The notes: generated by a model from the sequence alone, not told the origin. A stretch of DNA of 39,559 nt from Mediterranea sp. (in: CFB group bacteria) (GCA_031261805.1 JAISIX010000117.1:1-39559); one strand, 5' to 3'; counted from the first letter of the stretch, positions 17,901 to 24,755 are shown. A program made the numbers and translations.

Positions 17901-18369
17901 ATCGGCCGTCGATGTCGGTCGTGGTGCCTTGCTGCTTTCCTTTGATACGGATGGTAGCGCCGGGAATAGGGTCGCCCGTGCGGGAGTCGATGACGACACC
18001 GGTCACTTTGCCCGCCGTTTGGTTGCTGCCCAGCGTAGTCTCCACCGCTTTCGTTTTCAGGATCACCTCCTTGCCTTTCACGGTGTATGTGATGCCACTG
18101 TCGGCAAAGAGCGTGCGTAACACTTTGTCAATATCTCCTTGACAATTGATGTTGAGGGGTGCTGTGCCTTTCAGGTCCGTGTCATTGTAGAAGAACGTGT
18201 AGTCCGTTTGTTTCTCAATGAGCTGGATAGCCTGTTTGATGCTAATAGACTCTCCTTTGACGGAGATGTTGCTTTGTGCCGCTGTCGCCTTCACGCAGAA
18301 GACGGACATAAGCGCCACCAGTGCGATGCGTGTGAGACATCGCCTGCATTTACAATGCATGTCTCTCAT
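14980..18369 (-). CDS. SusC/RagA-type TonB-dependent outer-membrane transporter with STN domain
   Basis: The 1129-residue importer has a signal peptide ending near residue 31 (CVKATAAQ). A secretin/TonB N-terminal (STN) domain follows at about 35-105 (ISIKQAIQLIEKQTDYTFFYND), then a carboxypeptidase-regulatory-like domain at about 120-200 (GKVTGVVIDSRTGDPIPGATIRIKGKQ...), a plug starting LDEVVVTAFGTGQKK (about 200-330) with the SusC signature, and a long beta-barrel ending in an aromatic residue (NLGIQFSFK). STN domains signal to FecR anti-sigma factors, which fits the fecR gene 60 bp upstream and the divergent sigma gene. Energy comes from TonB-ExbBD. Start taken at 18369; ATG at 18360 is equally possible. 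Confidence 0.95.
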   Translation of the reverse strand: MRDMHCKCRRCLTRIALVALMSVFCVKATAAQSNISVKGESISIKQAIQLIEKQTDYTFFYNDTDLKGTAPLNINCQGDIDKVLRTLFADSGITYTVKGKEVILKTKAVETTLGSNQTAGKVTGVVIDSRTGDPIPGATIRIKGKQQGTTTDIDGRFEIVAAPTDALIISFIGYTNKEVKVGKLKVLQITLSDEAQKLDEVVVTAFGTGQKKESLTGSITQVKADELKMPTANLSNSFAGRLAGVISYQRSGEPGSNGSDFFIRGVATFGAQNPLIILDGVEISKSDLNALDPEIIESFSVLKDATASAMYGTRGANGVMIITTKSGRDLEKPVIGFRVETYINTPIKRPRTADAETFMRMYNEAVTQQGTGATLYSEDKINGTLNALNPYVYPNVDWYKEIFKDATWNQKANFNVRGGTQKLAYFMNINVNHEEGMLKNSSSKYFGYKNNISIMRYAFQNNIDFHFTKTSTLSLHLNVQLNNNHAPITGSDSGGVGNMFSAIMEANPVDYPIMYPIEGEDDWYHWGTKRGGNYTSPNPVAIASSGYKDSFESTVMANLDFEQKLDFITKGLKFKALFSFKNWSASSKYRYQDWNEYQLSDYSKNEDGTYNIVQEPIGTPSKHLMGYAFGSTGDRRFYIQAYFDYNRKFGDHHVSGLLLYNQTEYNPNVYSDNYGSYPKRRAGVAIRVNYDFNHRYLFEFNAGMNGTEAFAVGHRWGFFPSVSAGWNLSEEKFWHSLKNTISNFKIRGSYGLVGNDNSDKVRFMYLPIVNLGNSPSYQTGYGNDTESHAGPTYNRFYNPEITWEIGRKMNIGADLQFFRSLNLTIDAFKEIRNDIFRDRKSIPNYFGTTDVQLFGNYAKVKNYGVEFAVDYGKRFNKDLSVQFKGTFTFARNKILEDDVPANERRSNSIIGHSLDAIFGYVADGLYVDWADIDNNPRSTLGNIAIAPGDVKYVDQPDNDGNYDGKIDNLDKVSIGYPTKPEIVYGFGPSITYKKWDFSFFFQGQANVSLMMSGFAPFGTQGKRNVLLWVSEDYWSKDNQNPNARYPRLTQYDNNNNMQSSTYWLRNAAFLKLKSLEVGYSFKWGRIYLSGANLLTISPFKLWDPELGGGKGMSYPLQRTYNLGIQFSFK

Positions 18370-18429
18370 AAGGGTTAAAATAGTGTTTTTAATTAGGTTA
18401 ATAACTTATGGATAACTATCTCGATGTTT

Positions 18430-19323
18430 TCATTTTAGGTATATCGTTCCGTCGTGCCGTTCGTAGGTAAGGTCGAGCGTGAAACATACTTTATAGAGCA
18501 CCTCTTCGAGCGGCTCGTCGTAGCGAATGTAGCCGGTGAAGGCGTTCTCGCGCACCATCTTGGTCTCTATCTCGAAGCGTACGCCGTACAGCTCGCTTAG
18601 GAAGCGAGTGAGTCGTACCAAGTTGAGGCGTTGGAAGTAGTATCTCCCGTTCTGCCACTGCACACCGTTTATCGGGTCGACGCGCATATCGCCTTTCTCC
18701 ACATTGTACACCAACGTCTGCATGGGACGCATCCTCACCCGTCCGCCAGAGGCGGCTACGAAGTCCACCTTCCCATTGAACAGGGTCACCTCGCTTCGTC
18801 GCGCCAAGTTCTGTGTCACCCGAAAACAGGTACCTTTCACCTCAATGGCGGCACGGTCTATGTTGACCCGAAACGTGGTGCCTGCCTGCTTGCGGACCTC
18901 AAAGAGGGCGTTGCCTGTGAGCCATACATCCCGGTGTCCTACAAACTCCCGAGCATAGCGTAACGTGCTGCCGGCATCCATCCACACCGCACTGCTATCG
19001 GGCAACAGGTAGCGTTGGCTTTGGTGCGCCTCTATGTTCACCCAGTCGTTTCCTCTCCAAGCATCGCCTGTCAGCAGCATTATGCCAGATAGGGTCGCAA
19101 TGGCTGCCACACAGGCAGCCGCCACCCACCCACGCCACTGCTTCGAAGGGCGCTTTCCAGCTACGTTCCTGTCGGCTTGTTCGGTAGTCAGTCCACACTC
19201 ATGCAGTATGCTTTGCCATATCGCTTGACGTGTGGCATCATCGATGGGCGGTTCGCCCGCTTGGTTCCATGCCTGTCGCATGGCCTTTTTCGGTTTCTTA
19301 TCTTTCATCTTTTTGGGGTCCAT
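18430..19323 (-). CDS. FecR-family anti-sigma factor
   Basis: The 297-residue inner-membrane regulator has a cytoplasmic, Lys-rich N-terminus (1-63) that would hold the sigma factor, and a single membrane helix at about 64-84 (RGWVAAACVAAIATLSGIML). The periplasmic FecR domain at about 105-210 includes LPDSSAVWMDAGSTLRY and EVKGTCFRV. A C-terminal DUF4974-type domain at about 228-297 includes FQRLNLVRLTRFLSELYGV. It should receive the signal from the STN domain of the SusC encoded next and release the ECF sigma factor. Unlike the common sigma-then-fecR arrangement, the sigma gene lies on the opposite strand with a 130-bp shared upstream region. Confidence 0.93.
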   Translation of the reverse strand: MDPKKMKDKKPKKAMRQAWNQAGEPPIDDATRQAIWQSILHECGLTTEQADRNVAGKRPSKQWRGWVAAACVAAIATLSGIMLLTGDAWRGNDWVNIEAHQSQRYLLPDSSAVWMDAGSTLRYAREFVGHRDVWLTGNALFEVRKQAGTTFRVNIDRAAIEVKGTCFRVTQNLARRSEVTLFNGKVDFVAASGGRVRMRPMQTLVYNVEKGDMRVDPINGVQWQNGRYYFQRLNLVRLTRFLSELYGVRFEIETKMVRENAFTGYIRYDEPLEEVLYKVCFTLDLTYERHDGTIYLK

Positions 19324-19414
19324 ACACTATAAATACACACGAAACGACCGCAACCCCACATCGAGGGCAAAAAAAAAGTGGGACAAGAAGAGAACAACTA
19401 TACCCGACAAGCCG

Positions 19415-19422
19415 TATATTTG
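19415..19422 (+). promoter_or_regulatory. Bacteroides-type -7 element for the ECF sigma gene
   Basis: TATATTTG matches TAnnTTTG and lies 31 bp before the sigma-gene ATG. No TTTG -33 box is seen at the expected distance. The region also contains the upstream region of the divergent fecR gene, for which I find no such element. Confidence 0.55.
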
Positions 19423-19453
19423 TATTCAGATTAACACGTAGATACGCTACTAC

Positions 19454-20002
19454 ATGAAAGACGATGAACTAATAAAAGGACTCAAACAGGGAGACACGAT
19501 TGCTTTCGCAAGGCTATACGACCGCTATTGCTCGAAAGTATATCGCTTCGTGCAACTGTATGTCAAGTCGGAGGTCATCATCGCCGACATTACCCAAGAT
19601 GTGTTTATAAGAATGTGGGAGGCACGCGCCATGCTCGACGAGAGTCAAGACTTGGACGGGCTGCTGTTCATCACCACCCGCAACAAAGTGTTCACCCACT
19701 TCGCCCATCGTCAACGGGAGGAGGAGATGCTAAATACCCTCTTGAAGGGAGAGCTAAGGGTCGACTCTTTCGAGGATGAGCTGGAAGCCGAAGACCTGGA
19801 AGGCTACATCGAGACGCTTATCGCCGCCCTCCCTCCACGCCGTCAGGAGATTTTCCGCCTCAGTCGCGAGCAGCACCTGTCCAACAAGGAGATTGCGGAG
19901 CGCATGCAAATCAGCGAGAAAGGGGTGGAGCGCCAGATGACCATCGCCCTCCGCACCATCAAAGAGTGCCTGCCATTACTAATATTAATATGGGGGCGCT
20001 AA
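19454..20002 (+). CDS. ECF sigma-70 factor (Bacteroidetes expansion family)
   Basis: The 182-residue protein has sigma region 2 at about 20-90 (FARLYDRYCSKVYRFVQLYV ... ADITQDVFIRMWEAR) and region 4 at about 118-170, with the helix-turn-helix LSNKEIAERMQISEKGVERQM. It lacks other domains, as is typical of the ECF class that works with FecR and STN-type SusC proteins. It should activate the divergent fecR-susC-susD-lipoprotein-M60 genes when the transporter senses substrate; the target is inferred from position. A perfect 13-bp-stem terminator follows the stop within 4 bp. Confidence 0.95.
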   Translation: MKDDELIKGLKQGDTIAFARLYDRYCSKVYRFVQLYVKSEVIIADITQDVFIRMWEARAMLDESQDLDGLLFITTRNKVFTHFAHRQREEEMLNTLLKGELRVDSFEDELEAEDLEGYIETLIAALPPRRQEIFRLSREQHLSNKEIAERMQISEKGVERQMTIALRTIKECLPLLILIWGR

Positions 20003-20005
20003 AGC

Positions 20006-20050
20006 AAAAAAGCACGCTTCGTGATTCTTTATTCACGAAGCGTGCTTTTT
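20006..20050. terminator. Bidirectional intrinsic terminator
   Basis: GCACGCTTCGTGA pairs perfectly with TCACGAAGCGTGC around an 8-nt loop. An A-run precedes and a T-run follows the stem, so it works in both directions: for the sigma gene (+) and for the PorT-like gene ending at 20085 (-). Confidence 0.93.
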
Positions 20051-20084
20051 GTCGCTTCTCACTCAAGCGTTCTATGCTTATGCT

Positions 20085-20870
20085 TTAGAAGGCGTAAGCG
20101 AACCCTACGTTCAAGTAGATGGGGTACATGGCGAAGCTGATGGTGTCGAAGTCTTTCCGGAAGATGTCGTTCAGTCCCCACGTCAGGTCGGCATAGACGT
20201 TGAGGTGCTTGAAGGCTCTCCATTCACCCCCCAGTTGCAAGCCCCATTGGAAGCGGCGCATGTCGTCCGAGAAGTCGTAAGTGGCCTTTTTGTCGGTAAA
20301 GTCCACTGGTTTGCCAGTAGCGTCGGGGGTACGGAGGTGCCCGTCGTACACGTCGCCCGAGAAGTTGCGCTCCAGCACGTACGAGAGGTAAGGACCTAAG
20401 CTAATCTTCCAGCGTTTGGATATCTGGTAGTTGGCCAATATGGGGACGGTGAGATAGGAGTTGCTTACCTCCGTCCGTACGCCCCCGGTCCACAGCCCTT
20501 CAAGTGGGTTTCCTATCTCGTTAAAAATTCTCATACTATAGTTCTTCACCGTGGCTTTGGTGTTCATCTTCTTGTTTTCGAAACGCAGGCCCAGCGTGAG
20601 GCCCCATTTACGCTCCACGTCGAACCACTTAGTGGCATGACCTTCGAGGGTGAAGGCCAAGCCCGGTGCATAGCTGTCGATGCTCCGAATCTCCTTGGGC
20701 AGGGGTAGCGGAGCGGTGCCGCCGATGCTGAATCCAGCCTTTACCTCGTAGTTCCAGCCATGCAGAGCCATGGAGATGAGGCTGGGGGTTCTCTCCTCTT
20801 GTGCTTTTGCCGAGAGTGTTCCTATAAGGAGCCATGCGATACTCGACAGGATAAGGGTATATTTCTTCAT
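20085..20870 (-). CDS. PorT-like outer-membrane beta-barrel protein
   Basis: The 261-residue product has a clear signal peptide (MKKYTLILSSIAWLLIGTLS, cleaved near AKA/Q at about residue 24). Alternating amphipathic strands follow, typical of an 8-10-stranded barrel (for example GLAFTLEGHATKWFD, KWGLTLGLRFENKK, SYLTVPILANYQI, WKISLGPYLSYVLERNFS, WGLQLGGEWRAFKHLNVYADLTWGL), and the chain ends in YLNVGFAYAF with a terminal Phe. The SYLTVPILANYQIS segment is characteristic of PorT-family (outer membrane protein beta-barrel) proteins. It starts 18 bp after the PCMD lipoprotein gene and is probably cotranscribed. No enzymatic motif is visible; a structural or assembly role is likely. Confidence 0.8.
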   Translation of the reverse strand: MKKYTLILSSIAWLLIGTLSAKAQEERTPSLISMALHGWNYEVKAGFSIGGTAPLPLPKEIRSIDSYAPGLAFTLEGHATKWFDVERKWGLTLGLRFENKKMNTKATVKNYSMRIFNEIGNPLEGLWTGGVRTEVSNSYLTVPILANYQISKRWKISLGPYLSYVLERNFSGDVYDGHLRTPDATGKPVDFTDKKATYDFSDDMRRFQWGLQLGGEWRAFKHLNVYADLTWGLNDIFRKDFDTISFAMYPIYLNVGFAYAF

Positions 20871-20888
20871 ATTAATACTACTTAGTTA

Positions 20889-22046
20889 TTAGTCCTCACA
20901 CTTGATTTCTACCTCGTCGATATAGAGCGTACTGCCCAGAGCGCCCTCGAACATGGCACCTTTCAGGCTGGAGGAGAAGACGATGGCTAGCTTGTAGCCA
21001 CCGTTGATTAGTTTCTGTTCATCAATGGTCCGTCCTTCGTACGGGGCAAAGTCCAACGAGAACGGTGTCCACTCGTCTGCCTCGGGGGTGCCAGGGCCGC
21101 CCGCATCCTGCATACGTGCCAAAGCTACAAAGGTGCTCTTCTGAGCAGGGGTTGTCTCCCACTCGCCGTCTATCATGTAGGCATCCTTGTCGGCCTCGTA
21201 GAGTATGGCGTAGATGTCGCCAGTATCTTTTTTGCCCGACACCACTTGTCCCTTCTCGGAGTATTCGCTTCCGGCTTTGTACTTATAATAGCCCGTCAGC
21301 CGGAGTGGTTTCTTGTAGAAGGCGAAACCGAACTTCGTGGCCTTGGGGGCGTTGGTCAGCGCATTGGCTAGGTCAAAGCGTCCCACAAAGAGGTTACCGG
21401 CGGCGATGTACATCTTCACCATGGCACCAAAGCTGCCAGTGTTGCAGGTGACAAGTTTGACGCAGTTGCCTTGGAAGCCGCTCCTCCAACGCAGGGTAGG
21501 ATAATCGACAGGTGAGTTGGCCATGCCCGTAAGCTGAAAGCCCGGGTTGCCGCTCGCCCACTGGAAAGTAGGTCCTTGGGTGAGGATGTCGAACGCATTG
21601 TTGGGCGCTATGTTTTCGAAGTCGAACTTTAGGGGAAGCTCGGCTCTCAATGCCCTGACGGTATAGACGGGCTTCTGTGTTCCATCTTCGGAGATGACGG
21701 TGAACGTACGCACATGTTCACCCGTTGCCGACTCGGCACTGAAGTCGAACGTGCCGCTCACCACAGAATGAGTACGGTCTACGGTCAAGACCTTCGCCTT
21801 CGGCTCTCCATTCTCCTCGAGGGTAGCTCCTTGTGGAATGGTAAACTCAAGGTCGAGGTTGGAAAGGTCGGTTTTCACACTCAGGTACAAGTCTACCGTT
21901 CTGTCTTCCCAAGAAATAGTAGCAGACTGTACATTGTTACCCGTACATTGGTCGATGGCAGCCTCCGAGTTCAACGCTTCATCTTGAATACAAGAAGCCA
22001 GCGCAAAGGAACACAAGGCACACGCCAAGAACATCTTTACTTTCAT
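20889..22046 (-). CDS. PCMD-domain surface lipoprotein
   Basis: The 385-residue lipoprotein (lipobox FALASC, Cys19) has an N-terminal beta-sandwich segment (about 40-135, VQSATISWEDRTVDLYLSV ... YTVRALRAE). A C-terminal jelly-roll-like domain (about 140-385) matches the PCMD (putative carbohydrate metabolism) family: FDFENIAPNNAF, RWRSGFQGNCVKLVT, PLRLTGYYKYKAG, DIYAILYEAD, YKLAIVFSSSLKGAMFEGALGSTLYIDEVEI. The family name is putative; carbohydrate binding at the surface is likely, and catalysis is not shown. It heads a two-gene minus-strand transcript with the PorT-like barrel and follows the SusCD locus in the same direction, which suggests a shared nutrient function. Confidence 0.83.
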   Translation of the reverse strand: MKVKMFLACALCSFALASCIQDEALNSEAAIDQCTGNNVQSATISWEDRTVDLYLSVKTDLSNLDLEFTIPQGATLEENGEPKAKVLTVDRTHSVVSGTFDFSAESATGEHVRTFTVISEDGTQKPVYTVRALRAELPLKFDFENIAPNNAFDILTQGPTFQWASGNPGFQLTGMANSPVDYPTLRWRSGFQGNCVKLVTCNTGSFGAMVKMYIAAGNLFVGRFDLANALTNAPKATKFGFAFYKKPLRLTGYYKYKAGSEYSEKGQVVSGKKDTGDIYAILYEADKDAYMIDGEWETTPAQKSTFVALARMQDAGGPGTPEADEWTPFSLDFAPYEGRTIDEQKLINGGYKLAIVFSSSLKGAMFEGALGSTLYIDEVEIKCED

Positions 22047-22099
22047 TTTGTACTTTATTTTAGTGACTAATTCGCTTTAAGTCTATCAAAACTTCGCCG

Positions 22100-22107
22100 C
22101 AAAGGTA
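22100..22107 (-). promoter_or_regulatory. Bacteroides-type -7 element for the PCMD gene
   Basis: Read on the minus strand, TACCTTTG matches TAnnTTTG and lies 53 bp before the PCMD start. A TTTG lies further upstream on the same strand (22123-22120) but at 12 bp spacing, shorter than the usual 19-20. Confidence 0.5.
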
Positions 22108-22149
22108 AGTTTCTTTTTCCAAATGCGCCTATTATATTAGTATATTTTC

Positions 22150-22157
22150 TATTTTTG
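22150..22157 (+). promoter_or_regulatory. Possible -7 element for the cysteine desulfidase gene
   Basis: TATTTTTG matches TAnnTTTG, 54 bp before the ATG at 22212. The surrounding region is strongly AT-rich and no correctly spaced TTTG box is present, so chance is possible. Confidence 0.45.
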
Positions 22158-22211
22158 CAGGCGCATTGCGCATATTAAAGAAAGAATATATTCATGTTTG
22201 AAGAATAAGCT

Positions 22212-23501
22212 ATGGAGACAACCGAAAGAGAACAAATCATAAAGCTGATTAAGCAAGAGGTAGTACCGGCCATCGGCTGTACCGAACCCATTGCCGTAGC
22301 ACTCTGCGTGGCACGAGCCACCGAGACATTGGGCCGCAAGCCCGAACAAATTGACGTGAAGCTAAGCGCCAACATCCTCAAGAACGCCATGGGCGTAGGC
22401 ATCCCCGGCACGGGTATGATAGGACTGCCCATCGCCGTGGCCTTGGGAGCGCTGATAGGCCGGTCGGAATGCCAACTGGAAGTGCTGCGCGACTCCACGC
22501 CCGAGGCGGTGGAGGAAGGCAAGCAGTTCATCGCCGAGAAGCGTGTCAGCATCGCCCTAAAAGAGGACATCAAAGAGAAACTATACATCGAAGTGACCTG
22601 CACGGCAGGCACAGAGCAGGCCACGGCCATCATCGCCGGCGGCCATACTAACTTCGTGTACATGGCCAAGGGCGACGAGGTGCTGCTCGACAAGAAACAG
22701 GCCGGCGGCGAGGAGGCCGAAGAGGCCCCGCTGGACCTCAACCTCCGAAAGGTGTACGACTTCGCCCTCACCACCCCGCTGGACGACATCCGCTTCATCC
22801 TCGACACGGCCCGCCTGAACAAGGCCGCCGCCGAGCAATCCTTCAAAGGCAACTACGGCCACTCGCTGGGCAAGATGCTCAACGGCAGTAAGGAACACCG
22901 CATGATGGGCGACGGTACCTTCTCGCACATCCTCTCGTACACCTCGGGAGCCTGCGACGCCCGCATGGCCGGTGCGATGATTCCGGTGATGAGCAACTCG
23001 GGCAGCGGCAACCAAGGCATCTCGGCCACGCTCCCCGTAGTCATCTACGCCGAGGAGAACGGGAAGTCGGAAGAGGAACTGATACGCGCGTTGGTACTGA
23101 GCCACCTCACGGTCATCTACATCAAACAGAGCCTGGGACGGCTGTCGGCCTTGTGCGGATGCGTGGTAGCCGCCACCGGTTCGAGTTGCGGCATCACGTG
23201 GCTGATGGGAGGGAAATACGAGCAGGTAGCCTTTGCCGTGCAGAACATGATAGCCAACCTGACCGGCATGATCTGCGACGGGGCGAAGCCCAGTTGCGCG
23301 CTGAAGGTGACCACCGGCGTGTCCACCGCCGTGCTGTCGGCCATGATGGCCATGGAGCACCGCTACGTCACCTCGGTGGAAGGAATCATCGACGAAGACG
23401 TGGACCAGAGCATCCGCAACCTCACCCGCATCGGCTCGCAAGCGATGAACGAGACGGACCGCGTGGTACTGGACATCATGACACACAAGGGTTGCTGTTA
23501 G
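22212..23501 (+). CDS. cyuA: L-cysteine desulfidase / serine dehydratase alpha-like protein (UPF0597, CyuA type)
   Basis: The 429-residue protein belongs to the UPF0597/YhaM (CyuA, CdsB) family of oxygen-sensitive [4Fe-4S] enzymes that break down L-cysteine to pyruvate, ammonia and sulfide. Diagnostic stretches are VVPAIGCTEPIAVALC (Cys23), KNAMGVGIPGTGMIGLPIAVALG (about 57-79), MSNSGSGNQGISATLPV (about 259-275), LCGCVVAATGSSCGITWLMGG (about 314-334) and MICDGAKPSCALKV (about 353-366). The conserved cysteines are candidate cluster ligands. Length is normal. It stands alone between a promoter-like AT-rich region and a strong terminator. Cysteine rather than serine as substrate is known from homologues, not shown here. 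Confidence 0.9.
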   Translation: METTEREQIIKLIKQEVVPAIGCTEPIAVALCVARATETLGRKPEQIDVKLSANILKNAMGVGIPGTGMIGLPIAVALGALIGRSECQLEVLRDSTPEAVEEGKQFIAEKRVSIALKEDIKEKLYIEVTCTAGTEQATAIIAGGHTNFVYMAKGDEVLLDKKQAGGEEAEEAPLDLNLRKVYDFALTTPLDDIRFILDTARLNKAAAEQSFKGNYGHSLGKMLNGSKEHRMMGDGTFSHILSYTSGACDARMAGAMIPVMSNSGSGNQGISATLPVVIYAEENGKSEEELIRALVLSHLTVIYIKQSLGRLSALCGCVVAATGSSCGITWLMGGKYEQVAFAVQNMIANLTGMICDGAKPSCALKVTTGVSTAVLSAMMAMEHRYVTSVEGIIDEDVDQSIRNLTRIGSQAMNETDRVVLDIMTHKGCC

Positions 23502-23547
23502 GGAAGAGTAAAAGCGGCGCGCTCTAAAAGAAAAGTAGATATAACAT

Positions 23548-23596
23548 AGGCACGGCTTTCACTGTCTCCCGCTACGGGTCAGTGAAAGCCGTGCCT
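23548..23596. terminator. Strong hairpin between convergent genes
   Basis: AGGCACGGCTTTCACTG pairs perfectly with CAGTGAAAGCCGTGCCT (17 bp). The loop holds a second small stem CCCG-CTA-CGGG. It is followed by CATTTATTT on the + strand. It separates the cysteine desulfidase gene from the convergent SlyD-like gene and probably serves both. Confidence 0.88.
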
Positions 23597-23637
23597 CATT
23601 TATTTCGACGGAGAGCCGTAGCCCTCTCTAACCGTGA

Positions 23638-24222
23638 TTAGTGGCAACCACAGCCGCCGCCACAACCGCAGCTTTCGTCGCCGCACTCGTCGTCGCCGCA
23701 ACCACAGCCACAGCCGCAACCGCCTTCGCCACTCATCATGGTTACCAGTTCCTGGATTTCCTCGTTAGTAGCGGGACGGTTCTCTATCACTTCGCCTTCG
23801 AAGAAGAGGTCGGAGCCGGCCAGCGGATGGTTAAGGTCAACCACTACCACTTCGGGCTTAATCTCTTGCACGATAGCGTTCACGCGCTGACCGTCGTTGG
23901 TCATCAGCGGGATGACGTTGCCTACGATGACACGCTCGTCGTCGAACTTGCCGTCTATCTCAAACACGCTCTTAGGAAGTTCTATCACGTGCTCCTCGTC
24001 ATATTCGCCATAAGCGTTGGCGGCGGGGATGCTGAATTCGAATTTATCACCTTCGGCCAGCGCTACTACCTGCTTTTCAAAGTCTTCGAGTGTCGTGCCC
24101 ATTCCCGAAATGAACTGGAAGGGGACTTCGGCCTGGGCCTCTTCGAACAATTCCTTCTCGCCATCTTCCAGCGTGTACAGCTTATACGCTACGGTGATGT
24201 ACTTGTTTTCTGCTGTTTCCAT
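23638..24222 (-). CDS. slyD: SlyD-like FKBP peptidyl-prolyl isomerase with Cys-rich metal-binding tail
   Basis: The 194-residue cytoplasmic foldase has FKBP segments at both ends of an inserted chaperone (IF) flap: FQFISGMGTTLEDFEKQVVALAEGD (about 36-60), then AANAYGEYDEEHVIELPKSVF, and DLNHPLAGSDLFFEGEVI (about 128-145), all characteristic of SlyD. The last 28 residues are Gly/Cys-rich with nine cysteines and a terminal His (GGCGCGCGCGDDECG ... GGGCGCH). In E. coli SlyD the tail is His-rich and binds nickel; a Cys-rich tail suggests a softer metal such as copper or zinc, which is inference. It is convergent with cyuA and probably monocistronic. Confidence 0.92.
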   Translation of the reverse strand: METAENKYITVAYKLYTLEDGEKELFEEAQAEVPFQFISGMGTTLEDFEKQVVALAEGDKFEFSIPAANAYGEYDEEHVIELPKSVFEIDGKFDDERVIVGNVIPLMTNDGQRVNAIVQEIKPEVVVVDLNHPLAGSDLFFEGEVIENRPATNEEIQELVTMMSGEGGCGCGCGCGDDECGDESCGCGGGCGCH

Positions 24223-24271
24223 CTTGATTATCGTTGTTTCTAATTAATTGAATTCCCGAAAAGTCGGGCGA

Positions 24272-24279
24272 CAAAGATA
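24272..24279 (-). promoter_or_regulatory. Bacteroides-type -7 element for slyD
   Basis: On the minus strand TATCTTTG matches TAnnTTTG, 49 bp before the slyD ATG. A small CCCG/CGGG hairpin lies in the presumed 5' untranslated region. No TTTG -33 box at proper spacing. Confidence 0.5.
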
Positions 24280-24515
24280 AGCAATATTTGCGTGCTGACT
24301 GGGAATGAAGAGGGTTATTTTCAGTTAATTATGAAAAGCGTTCCAAACGCATCGCCCCCGACGTCCCTGCTACACGTTGCTTTTTAGGACAGTTGTCAGA
24401 AGTACGGGACATGTAGTCATCTTCTTAGCCGATACTCGCCCCAAAGTGATAGAATAAACGAATACACCCCTCCTATCCTTTCAATTTTACTCGTTTACCC
24501 GTTTTTTTTAGTCGA

Positions 24516-24550
24516 TTTGTTTGCAGTTACTAAAAAAGCGCTTACCTTTG
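24516..24550 (+). promoter_or_regulatory. Promoter of the ilv operon (TTTG-N19-TAnnTTTG)
   Basis: A TTTG (24520-24523, with a second directly before it) is followed after exactly 19 bp by TACCTTTG (24543-24550). This is the full Bacteroides vegetative promoter consensus and the only complete one I found in the window. Transcription would start near 24557, about 23 nt before the leader peptide ATG. Between 24280 and 24515 I see no gene or clear site. Confidence 0.85.
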
Positions 24551-24579
24551 CCCCCACGAAACAGTATAAAAGAACAGAT

Positions 24580-24657
24580 ATGAGTATGCTACATACATCC
24601 ATTAACCTGGCAGTCCTGCACATTATTCGCGTCGTGGTGGTCCCCTCCAAAGCGTGA
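24580..24657 (+). CDS. Leader peptide of the ilv operon attenuator (25 aa, Ile/Val/Leu-rich)
   Basis: This short frame has 25 codons. Eleven encode branched-chain residues: Leu4, Ile8, Leu10, Val12, Leu13, Ile15, Ile16 and Val18 to Val21 in a row, followed by PSKA and TGA. It sits between the consensus promoter and ilvD. Its stop codon lies inside the 5' strand of an antiterminator that competes with a terminator, as in E. coli ilvL of the ilvGMEDA operon. Stalling at the Ile-Ile-Arg-Val4 run when charged tRNA-Ile, -Val or -Leu is scarce should free the antiterminator. A second ATG at codon 3 could also serve as start. The peptide itself likely has no function beyond sensing. Not shown by experiment here. 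Confidence 0.88.
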   Translation: MSMLHTSINLAVLHIIRVVVVPSKA

Positions 24658-24715
24658 GAAAGGTTTTATGTATGTATCCATTCATAAAAAGAATATAGTT
24701 TAAAGCCTTTCTCAC
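24654..24715 (+). promoter_or_regulatory. Antiterminator of the ilv attenuator
   Basis: GTGAGAAAGGTTTT (24654-24667) can pair along its whole length with AAAGCCTTTCTCAC (24702-24715), 14 bp with one G-U. The second strand is also the 5' arm of the terminator, so the two structures exclude each other. The first strand includes the leader stop codon, so a ribosome finishing the leader would block it. Confidence 0.85.
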
Positions 24716-24734
24716 AGAGTGAGAGAGGCTTTTT
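24702..24734 (+). terminator. Attenuator terminator upstream of ilvD
   Basis: AAAGCCTTTCTCAC and GTGAGAGAGGCTTT form a 14-bp stem with one G-U pair and a 3-nt AGA loop, followed by a T-rich run. It ends 21 bp before the ilvD ATG. Position before, rather than after, a gene marks it as a regulatory terminator. Confidence 0.9.
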
Positions 24735-24755
24735 CATTTTGAAAGGACAGAAAAG

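Noticed and set aside
22108..22123. TTTG box as -33 element for the PCMD gene
   Set aside because: Spacing to the -7 element is 12 bp rather than about 19-20.
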